From Chroococcidiopsidaceae cyanobacterium CP_BM_RX_35 (GTDB taxonomy: Bacteria; Cyanobacteriota; Cyanobacteriia; Cyanobacteriales; Chroococcidiopsidaceae): a stretch of DNA of 14,684 nucleotides. The stretch is taken from assembly GCA_019242465.1 (NCBI GenBank), contig JAFAVL010000011.1:1-14684 (forward strand), in the 5' to 3' direction. A model generated the notes under the pieces. The model made no database searches, was not told the origin of the DNA, and saw nothing but the letters and a program-made list of their open reading frames with translations. The translations under genes were made by a program, and so were the position numbers. Shown here in pieces: positions 1-4,976 of this stretch. Every line of letters starts with the position of its first letter. The stretch's first letter is position 1.

Positions 1-49
1 GTAGTGAACTGGAATTTGACGACTGGCAAGTAGATGCTGGAAAGCCATG

Positions 50-349
50 CTAGGCAGGCTTTTGAGACGCTCCTCTTTGAGGTTTGTATTTTTTCAGCGA
101 TGGGTCAAAGTTACCAGACACTATGTCCAACTCGATTTGCGTTGCCCTCTGCTGAGCCACAGTGCGATTCACCTTAGAGTCTGGTAGCCCCAGCGCGATC
201 GCATATCGCTTGCCCCCGTGCGTAAACCTCAGCCTTAGCCTGCCATCATCATTCTCAACTTTGACAATATTCCTACCAGTCCTACCACTTTTGCCGCTAT
301 CGCCTGGAACCTCTACCACGAGCGCCTTATCCTCTAAAATTCCTACCAA
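50..349 (-). pseudogene. Integrase N-terminal fragment (arm DNA-binding domain, DUF3596-like)
   Basis: About 99 residues resemble the N-terminal arm-type DNA-binding domain of cyanobacterial tyrosine recombinases. The pattern is a basic beta stretch (RLRLRF, GGKRYAIALGLPDS), then a helix with QQRATQIELDI, then the signature end SGNFDPSLKKYKPQ. A complete integrase of this type has roughly 350-400 residues, with a core-binding and a catalytic R..HxxR..Y domain. Here the frame stops with TAG at 50-52 right after the arm domain, so no catalytic part follows in frame. The remaining 49 nt to the window edge show no continuation that I can assign. The start is unclear: the frame is open upstream to a TGA near 399. 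TTG at 347-349 and GTG at 319-321 are possible starts, with no convincing ribosome binding site. It lies on the same strand as, and about 120 nt downstream of, the tRNA-Pro gene, as expected for an integrase beside its attachment site. The family call is from memory of sequence style. Confidence 0.6.
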
Positions 350-359
350 AATCCTACCA
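271..359. repeat. Two pairs of TCCTACCA direct repeats (candidate integrase arm sites)
   Basis: The octamer TCCTACCA (TGGTAGGA on the minus strand) occurs at 271-278, 280-287, 341-348 and 352-359. It forms two pairs about 70 nt apart. The second member of each pair continues as CTTTTG. Arm-type sites bound by integrase N-terminal domains are typically short direct repeats of this kind beside the integrase gene. The first pair lies inside the surviving coding fragment and the second at its start, which is unusual for operator or arm sites. An internal duplication within the gene is the alternative explanation. Confidence 0.4.
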
Positions 360-393
360 CTTTTGTCCTGAAAGACCCCTAAAAATACCCAAC

Positions 394-423
394 CCAGTCA
401 GCTTTTTGACAATAGCTAACTGG
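394..423 (-). terminator. Hairpin downstream of tRNA-Pro, possible terminator
   Basis: Read on the minus strand, CCAGTTAGCT and AGCTGACTGG form a 10-bp stem with one U-G wobble and a 10-nt loop. The stem lies about 45 nt beyond the tRNA 3' end. A run of five T follows, but only some 8 nt after the stem (around 382-386), so this is a weak intrinsic terminator at best. It would separate tRNA transcription from the integrase fragment. Confidence 0.35.
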
Positions 424-466
424 AGGATAAAATCTCGGAAGTGCTTGTGGAGAGGGTTTTAGAGGA

Positions 467-540
467 TCGGGATGACTGGATTCGAACCAGCGGCCCCTTC
501 GTCCCGAACGAAGTGCGCTACCAAGCTGCGCTACATCCCG
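467..540 (-). tRNA. tRNA-Pro (anticodon CGG)
   Basis: The minus strand folds into a complete cloverleaf. The 7-bp acceptor stem is CGGGATG/CATCCCG, followed by U8 and A9. The D arm is GCGC with an AGCTTGGTA loop. The anticodon stem CTTCG/CGAAG encloses loop TTCGGGA, giving anticodon CGG, which reads proline codon CCG. A 5-nt variable loop follows, then T arm GCTGG-TTCGAAT-CCAGT. Position 467 supplies discriminator A73. CCA is not encoded. The 3' half of the gene faces the integrase fragment, so it is a plausible attachment site. Confidence 0.95.
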
Positions 541-566
541 GTGAAACATTGATTTGTCCCAATTTC

Positions 567-595
567 AACATACCACGCCCAATCTCTGATGACAA
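567..595 (-). promoter_or_regulatory. Putative promoter of tRNA-Pro
   Basis: On the minus strand TTGTCA (590-595) and TATGTT (567-572) are separated by exactly 17 nt, close to sigma-70 type -35 and -10 boxes. Transcription would begin near 560, about 20 nt before the tRNA 5' end. Confidence 0.5.
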
Positions 596-665
596 AGTTG
601 CTTCCCTAGTAAGTGATTTGCCTGTTAAGATCAACCCTGAGAAACTAAGAGCGATAAAGCCAATC

Positions 666-1544
666 GTGACTGTTAAACCAGACTGGTTGCGGGTCAAAGC
701 GCCTCAGCGAGAGCGTGTCGGCAACGTTAAAGCCATCCTACGGGATTTAGCTCTCAATACCGTTTGTGAAGAAGCCTCTTGCCCCAACATTGGCGAGTGC
801 TTCCACGCTGGGACGGCAACTTTTCTAATTATGGGACCAGCTTGTACGCGAGCCTGTCCCTACTGTGATATCGACTTTGAGAAAAAACCTCAGCCGCTAG
901 ATCCAACAGAGCCAGCTCGATTGGCGCAGGCAGTGCAACGACTCTCACTCAATCATGTTGTCATTACCTCTGTAAATCGGGATGATTTATCTGATGGCGG
1001 TGCCTCCCAGTTTGTCCGCTGCATTGAAGCAATTCGTACTGCCTCACCCCGAACGACAATCGAAGTGCTGATTCCAGATTTGTGCGGTAACTGGAACGCC
1101 TTGGAAGTGGTTTTGCAAGCAGCACCAGAAGTTTTAAACCACAATACTGAAACAGTACCTCGACTCTATCGGCGAGTGCGTCCCCAAGGCAACTACGAAC
1201 GGAGTATCGAACTGCTCAAGCGATCGCGTCTGCTTGCTCCTTGGGTTTATACCAAATCGGGACTGATGGTGGGACTGGGAGAAACCGACGCCGAAATTCG
1301 CGCTGTAATGCAAGATCTCCGAACTGTAGATTGCGATATTCTAACACTTGGACAATACCTCCAGCCCAGTCAAAAACATCTGGCAGTAGACGCCTTCTTA
1401 CCGCCAGAGCAATTTGCCGCTTGGAAACAGTTTGGCGAGTCATTAGGCTTTCTGCAAGTGGTGTCCTCCCCTCTAACCCGCAGCTCGTATCATGCCGAGC
1501 AAGTTAAAGAGTTAATGCAAAACTATCCCCGTAGCCGATTTTAG
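666..1544 (+). CDS. lipA: Lipoyl synthase LipA
   Basis: Radical SAM enzyme that inserts two sulfur atoms at C6 and C8 of protein-bound octanoyl groups, producing the lipoyl cofactor of 2-oxoacid dehydrogenases and the glycine cleavage H protein. From GTG at 666 it has 292 residues, normal for the family. The auxiliary cluster cysteines C34, C39 and C45 form [12 protein letters not shown]. The radical SAM cluster C60-x3-C64-x2-C67 lies in ACTRACPYC. The C-terminal RSSYHA motif (about residues 272-277) carries the serine that ligates the auxiliary cluster. The frame is open further upstream to 441, but that extension runs antisense through the tRNA-Pro gene and is not LipA-like. The [14 protein letters not shown] start matches cyanobacterial LipA as I recall it. 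No strong ribosome binding site is visible before GTG. gpsA follows after 38 nt. Confidence 0.95.
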   Translation: MTVKPDWLRVKAPQRERVGNVKAILRDLALNTVCEEASCPNIGECFHAGTATFLIMGPACTRACPYCDIDFEKKPQPLDPTEPARLAQAVQRLSLNHVVITSVNRDDLSDGGASQFVRCIEAIRTASPRTTIEVLIPDLCGNWNALEVVLQAAPEVLNHNTETVPRLYRRVRPQGNYERSIELLKRSRLLAPWVYTKSGLMVGLGETDAEIRAVMQDLRTVDCDILTLGQYLQPSQKHLAVDAFLPPEQFAAWKQFGESLGFLQVVSSPLTRSSYHAEQVKELMQNYPRSRF

Positions 1545-1582
1545 GTCGGTGGTCACTTCCATTATCCAAGTCGCTCTAGGCT

Positions 1583-2527
1583 GTGCGCGAACGCAAGGGT
1601 CCAAATCCAAAATCTATCGCAATTCTTGGTGCTGGTGTCTGGGGTACAACACTATCATACCTAGCAGCTAGGAATGGTCACGACGTGCGTCTGTGGTCGC
1701 GTCGGTTGCCTGAGAGTTTGGAATCGGTAATAGAGGATGCTGGAGTTGTGTTGTCGGCTGTCTCAATTAAAGGTGTCAGAGGAGTCGTCAAAGCGGTACA
1801 TTCCTTGCACCCCTCCCCAGAAACGATTTTTGTGACGGCGACCAAAGGCTTAGATCCAGAGACTACTTGGACACCCTCTCAGATGTGGCAAGCTGCGTTC
1901 CCACAACAGCCAATTGTTGTCCTGTCTGGTCCCAACCTATCTCAAGAAATTCAACAGCAACTACCAGCTGCAACTGTTGTTGCTAGTGACATCCTCACGG
2001 CAGCTGAGGTGGTGCAATCAGTATTTGCTTCCAGTCAGTTACGAGTTTATACCAATTCCGATCCGCTTGGAGTAGAGCTGGGTGGAACACTTAAGAACGT
2101 GATCGCGATCGCTGCTGGCGTCTGTGACGGTTTACAGCTGGGAACCAATGCCAAAGCGGCTCTAGTTACCCGAGGACTGACAGAAATGGTGCGCGTTGGT
2201 AACAGTTGGGGGGCTAAGACGGAGACCTTTTACGGTTTATCTGGGCTTGGCGACCTACTAGCAACCTGTAACAGCCCCTTGAGTCGTAATTACCAAGTTG
2301 GCTACCAGCTAGCCCAAGGCAAAACCCTACCAGAAATTCTCACTTCCCTACCAGGAACTGCTGAAGGGGTTAACACTACCCAAGTTTTGCTGCAACGAGC
2401 CAATCAGCAAGGTATTGCTGTACCAATTACAACTGAAGTTTATCGTCTACTTCAGGGTGACATTACCCCCCGACAAGCGCTCTCAGCACTCATGCTCCGA
2501 GACATTAAGCCAGAGGATGACTATTGA
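1583..2527 (+). CDS. gpsA: Glycerol-3-phosphate dehydrogenase [NAD(P)+]
   Basis: Reduces dihydroxyacetone phosphate to sn-glycerol 3-phosphate for membrane lipid synthesis; cytosolic. The protein has 314 residues from a GTG start. It carries the Rossmann motif GAGVWG at 16-21, the substrate-site segment VLSGPNLSQEI, the catalytic lysine K171 in GGTLKNVIAIAAG, and the C-terminal helical block with TRGLTEM, GLSGLGDLLATC and PGTAEGVNT. Compared with the textbook bacterial enzyme (about 330-340 residues), the segment between the first strand pair (LWSRR) and the second dinucleotide strand (VVLSAVS) is shortened, and the usual N..YLPG stretch is missing. I believe this is normal for cyanobacterial GpsA. 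It probably shares a transcript with lipA. The start is uncertain because nothing clear precedes GTG, and residues 1-9 are outside the conserved fold. Confidence 0.95.
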   Translation: MRERKGPNPKSIAILGAGVWGTTLSYLAARNGHDVRLWSRRLPESLESVIEDAGVVLSAVSIKGVRGVVKAVHSLHPSPETIFVTATKGLDPETTWTPSQMWQAAFPQQPIVVLSGPNLSQEIQQQLPAATVVASDILTAAEVVQSVFASSQLRVYTNSDPLGVELGGTLKNVIAIAAGVCDGLQLGTNAKAALVTRGLTEMVRVGNSWGAKTETFYGLSGLGDLLATCNSPLSRNYQVGYQLAQGKTLPEILTSLPGTAEGVNTTQVLLQRANQQGIAVPITTEVYRLLQGDITPRQALSALMLRDIKPEDDY

Positions 2528-2613
2528 TTCTCTGGTGTTAGCTGTTTGTGCTTACCCATATAACCTAACAAACCTGGTTCTCAGTAAGTAAATTTCGGGA
2601 ATTCAGCTTAGCC

Positions 2614-2625
2614 GTGATGTATCAC
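2614..2625. promoter_or_regulatory. Inverted repeat GTGAT-N2-ATCAC upstream of sigC
   Basis: A perfect 5-bp inverted repeat (GTGAT at 2614-2618, ATCAC at 2621-2625). It is the first of two sites with identical half-sites, centred 29 bp apart. The spacer is 2 nt shorter than in a standard CRP-family site, so it may be a degenerate or secondary operator. Confidence 0.3.
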
Positions 2626-2641
2626 TCTAGTAAGCTTTGTC

Positions 2642-2655
2642 GTGATACGGATCAC
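2642..2655. promoter_or_regulatory. CRP-like operator (GTGA-N6-TCAC) upstream of sigC
   Basis: GTGATACGGATCAC matches the inner core of the cAMP-receptor-protein consensus (TGTGA-N6-TCACA) with the correct 6-nt spacer. The outer T and A are not conserved. Cyanobacteria carry CRP homologues such as SyCRP1 that bind this type of site. It lies about 110 nt upstream of the best -35 candidate for sigC, so any role would be at a distance or on a second promoter. Confidence 0.4.
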
Positions 2656-2757
2656 TTCAATATCTATAGTTTGATGCGAACCTCTGCATTTAAGTAGCCA
2701 CTGATTCAAGCGCTAGCCCACTAGCTATAAGCCAGTTCAGCTACCCAAATCAAAAAA

Positions 2758-2786
2758 TTGCACTAATATCGACACTTTCTCATAAC
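2758..2786 (+). promoter_or_regulatory. Putative sigC promoter
   Basis: TTGCAC (2758-2763) and CATAAC (2781-2786) are 17 nt apart and each matches four of six consensus bases. Transcription would begin near 2793 and give a leader of about 100 nt that contains the hairpin at 2829-2874. The rest of the 2528-2892 gap shows no open frame and no RNA gene that I recognise. Confidence 0.35.
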
Positions 2787-2828
2787 CAGTAGCGGAACTT
2801 TTAGCCATGTTATTTCATCTTGAATGAA

Positions 2829-2874
2829 GGGAACAATAGCAACAAGAAGCCGCCGAGTGAACTCTATTGTTACC
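2829..2874 (+). promoter_or_regulatory. Leader hairpin abutting the sigC ribosome binding site
   Basis: AACAATAG (2832-2839) and CTATTGTT (2864-2871) are perfectly complementary. After one mismatch the stem extends by GG/CC (2829-2830 with 2873-2874), enclosing a 24-nt loop. The stem ends one base before the Shine-Dalgarno sequence GGAG (2876-2879), so folding could affect ribosome access. The same arms could instead be a protein-binding palindrome. Confidence 0.4.
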
Positions 2875-2892
2875 TGGAGCAATTAAAACATT

Positions 2893-4143
2893 ATGCCAGC
2901 AACATCTTTTTACGCCGATGCCCCTTACGAAGACCAACAAATAACCGAACGATTTCAGCCAGAGCTCATACTAGGCGAGGCTGAGATATTGGTAGATGAA
3001 TTGCTTGAACTGGAAATAGATTCCCCCAGCGATACAAGCTTAAAGCAAAGTCCTAATCGTCGCACTACTGATTTAGTACGTTTATATCTACAGGAAATTG
3101 GTCGGGTTCATTTATTAGGGCGAGATGAAGAGGTTTCAGAAGCCCAGAAAGTCCAGCGCTACCTGCGCATCCGCTCGCTGCTGTCTAGTAAGGCTCACGT
3201 CTCGGATGAGGTTATTCAGCTATATATCCAGTTAATTGAAGTCCAAGATCGTCTAGTTTCGGCATTGGGTCATCGACCTTCTCTAGAACGGTGGGCTGCC
3301 ACTGCAGGGATTGCCGTGACGGAACTTAAGCCCATTTTAGTTAGGGGAAAACGCCGCTGGGCTGAAATTGCTGATTTAACGGTGGAGGAACTCGATCAAA
3401 TTCAGTCCGAAGGCATCCGTGCCAAGGAACACATGATCAAAGCCAACCTCCGCTTAGTGGTGTCGGTAGCGAAAAAATATCAAAATCGCGGCTTAGAACT
3501 ATTGGATTTGGTACAGGAAGGCACCCTGGGCTTGGAGCGGGCAGTGGAGAAGTTTGACCCAACAAAGGGTTACCGCTTCAGCACTTACGCCTACTGGTGG
3601 ATTCGCCAAGGAATTACACGGGCGATCGCCACTCAAAGTCGCACGATTCGCTTACCAGTTCACATTACAGAAAAGCTGAACAAAATCAAAAAAGCCCAGC
3701 GCAAAATCGCGCAAGAAAAAGGCCGAACCCCGACGATTGATGACATCGCAGTAGAGTTAGAAATGACACCACCTCAAGTGCGAGAAGTGTTGTTAAAAGT
3801 GCCTCGCGCTGTCTCTCTAGAGACCAAGGTGGGCAAGGAAAAAGATACGGAGCTAGGGGATTTAATCGAGACAGATGGTATCTCTCCAGAAGACATGTTG
3901 ATGCGAGAAGCTTTGCACCGCGACTTGCAGCACCTACTGGCAGATTTAACTGATCGAGAGCGGGATGTGATTTTGATGCGGTTTGGGTTGGGAGATGGTC
4001 ACCCTTACTCCTTAGCAGAAATTGGACGGGCACTAGATTTATCGCGGGAACGGGTGCGGCAAATTGAATCAAAAGCTCTCCAGAAGCTGCGCCAACCTAA
4101 GCGCCGCAATCGAGTCCGGGATTACTTGGAATCATTAGGTTGA
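2893..4143 (+). CDS. sigC: RNA polymerase sigma factor SigC (group 2 sigma-70)
   Basis: Alternative sigma factor that directs RNA polymerase to a subset of promoters; in cyanobacteria this group responds to carbon/nitrogen status, stationary phase and heat. The 416 residues show region 1.2 (TDLVRLYLQEIGR, about 59-71), region 2 (about 176-255, with KANLRLVVSVAKKYQNRGLE, DLVQEGTLGL and the -10 recognition helix FSTYAYWWIRQGITRAI), region 3 (KLNKIKKAQRKIAQEKGRTP) and region 4 with the helix-turn-helix SLAEIGRALDLSRERVRQIE near 379-398. The N-terminus MPATSFYADA is the form I recall for Nostoc/Anabaena SigC, and the furA neighbour downstream supports that assignment over SigB/SigD/SigE. There is no long acidic N-terminal region 1.1 as in the principal sigma SigA. 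GGAG at 2876-2879 precedes the ATG by 13 nt. Confidence 0.93.
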   Translation: MPATSFYADAPYEDQQITERFQPELILGEAEILVDELLELEIDSPSDTSLKQSPNRRTTDLVRLYLQEIGRVHLLGRDEEVSEAQKVQRYLRIRSLLSSKAHVSDEVIQLYIQLIEVQDRLVSALGHRPSLERWAATAGIAVTELKPILVRGKRRWAEIADLTVEELDQIQSEGIRAKEHMIKANLRLVVSVAKKYQNRGLELLDLVQEGTLGLERAVEKFDPTKGYRFSTYAYWWIRQGITRAIATQSRTIRLPVHITEKLNKIKKAQRKIAQEKGRTPTIDDIAVELEMTPPQVREVLLKVPRAVSLETKVGKEKDTELGDLIETDGISPEDMLMREALHRDLQHLLADLTDRERDVILMRFGLGDGHPYSLAEIGRALDLSRERVRQIESKALQKLRQPKRRNRVRDYLESLG

Positions 4144-4190
4144 GGTTGAGAAGAGATCTAGGGGCTCTCTTTCTCAATAACTCTTACTTG

Positions 4191-4219
4191 TTGCAAATTA
4201 GAGAACAGTTTTGTATGCT
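4191..4219 (+). promoter_or_regulatory. Putative furA promoter
   Basis: TTGCAA (4191-4196) and TATGCT (4214-4219) are separated by exactly 17 nt. Transcription would begin about 26 nt before the furA start codon. The AT-rich stretch just after the -10 box (ATCAATAAGAAAGC) is where a Fur autoregulatory box might lie, but I do not see a convincing 19-bp Fur palindrome. Confidence 0.5.
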
Positions 4220-4251
4220 GATCAATAAGAAAGCTTTATCGAGAGGCTTTT

Positions 4252-4713
4252 ATGACTGCTTACACAGCTGTCTCACTCAAGGCGGAACTCAACGATCGAG
4301 GCTGGCGTCTAACTCCCCAACGTAAAACTATATTACAAGTTTTTCAAGAACTGCCCAAAGGTGAACATCTTAGTGCAGAAGATCTTTATCATCAGCTACA
4401 GACGGAGGATAAAGGAAAAGGGATCAGCCTATCTACTATCTATCGAACTCTAAAGCTGATGGCTCGTATGGGAATCCTGCGGGAACTAGAGCTGGGAGAA
4501 GGACATAAACATTACGAAATCAATCAACCTTACCCACATCACCATCATCATCTCATCTGTATTCAGTGCAACAAGACGATTGAATTTAAAAGTGATTCGA
4601 TTTTAAAGATTGGCACGAAAACTGCCCAAAAAGAAGGTTATCATCTGCTAGACTGCCAGTTGACAATTCATGCAATTTGTCCTACCTGTCAGCGGTCACT
4701 GATGCCTCTATAA
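4252..4713 (+). CDS. furA: Ferric uptake regulator FurA
   Basis: Fe(II)-dependent repressor of iron uptake genes, and in cyanobacteria also of photosynthesis and redox genes. The 153 residues contain an N-terminal winged helix (RGWRLTPQRKTIL to GISLSTIYRTLKLMARMGIL, about 16-76), then the metal-binding dimerisation domain with GEGHKHYEI, a five-histidine run H96-H100 and two CxxC motifs (C103/C106 and C143/C146), plus C135. The cysteine spacing equals that of Anabaena FurA (C101, C104, C133, C141, C144) shifted by two residues, which favours FurA over Zur or PerR paralogues. GAGAGG at 4241-4246 is a good ribosome binding site 5 nt before the ATG. The gene follows sigC after 108 nt and probably has its own promoter. 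A G-rich repeat starts directly after its stop codon. Confidence 0.94.
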   Translation: MTAYTAVSLKAELNDRGWRLTPQRKTILQVFQELPKGEHLSAEDLYHQLQTEDKGKGISLSTIYRTLKLMARMGILRELELGEGHKHYEINQPYPHHHHHLICIQCNKTIEFKSDSILKIGTKTAQKEGYHLLDCQLTIHAICPTCQRSLMPL

Positions 4714-4747
4714 GAGGCAGGGGAGCAGGGGGCAGGGGGGCAGGGGG
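4714..4747 (+). repeat. G-rich heptamer repeat arm with G-quadruplex motif
   Basis: Units such as GGGAGCA and GGGGGCA repeat every 7-8 nt. Four G-runs (4720-4723, 4728-4732, 4735-4740, 4743-4747) with loops of 2-4 nt satisfy the G-quadruplex pattern. The arm begins immediately after the furA stop codon, so the furA transcript would carry it at its 3' end. It is complementary to the C-rich block at 4866-4960 and could form a long hairpin. Heptamer repeats of this style are scattered through filamentous cyanobacterial genomes. Confidence 0.8.
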
Positions 4748-4865
4748 AATGCCAAGAGCCCCCTTGCTGTGGAACGGAGTGCGAGAAGAGTGGTATCAAG
4801 CCCCATCCACACGATCGGTTGGGTACCCAGAATTAAGTGTGGGTTCAAGCCTCACCTGTATTATT

Positions 4866-4960
4866 CCCCCCTGCCTCTTCTCCCTGCCCCCCTGCACCCT
4901 GCCCCCCTGCCTCTTCTCCCTGCCCCCCTGCTCCCTGCACCCTGCCCCCCTGCCTCTTCT
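4866..4960 (+). repeat. C-rich tandem repeat, complementary arm
   Basis: The 16-mer CCCCCCTGCCTCTTCT occurs at 4866, 4902 and 4945. The intervals are 36 and 43 nt, the second being longer by one extra 7-nt unit (CTCCCTG), so the block evolves by heptamer slippage. The last part (about 4918-4960) pairs with 4714-4747 to give a long imperfect stem with a loop of about 170 nt. That loop (4748-4865) has no gene I can support. Open frames across this block are low-complexity translations of the repeat. Confidence 0.8.
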
Positions 4961-4965
4961 TTGAC

Positions 4966-4971
4966 TAGAAT
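4966..4971 (+). promoter_or_regulatory. Possible -10 box of the carotenoid oxygenase operon
   Basis: TAGAAT matches TATAAT at five of six positions and lies directly after the C-rich repeat. The -35 region would fall inside the repeat, and no TTGACA-like box is present at the right distance. If used, the start site would be around 4977-4979, at the annotated start codon. Confidence 0.3.
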
Positions 4972-4976
4972 GTGAG

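Noticed and set aside
1..48. Possible start of a transposase-like protein (MAFQHLLASRQIPVHY) on the minus strand
   Set aside because: Only 16 residues are visible before the window edge and no inverted repeat or family motif can be recognised, so it is not called.
598..631. lipA promoter TTGCTT ... TAAGAT
   Set aside because: The spacing of 22 nt is too long for a standard promoter, and no better pair is visible.
441..665. N-terminal extension of lipA upstream of GTG 666
   Set aside because: The frame is open, but it runs antisense through the tRNA-Pro gene and its promoter, and the residues do not resemble LipA. The family start matches 666.
3686..4072. Minus-strand open frame of 128 residues inside sigC
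   Set aside because: It is antisense to the highly conserved sigma regions 3-4, so its openness follows from the codon use of sigC.
4866..4960. CRISPR-like array of three repeats
   Set aside because: The 16-mers are separated by intervals made of the same heptamers, not by unique spacers, and no cas gene is present.
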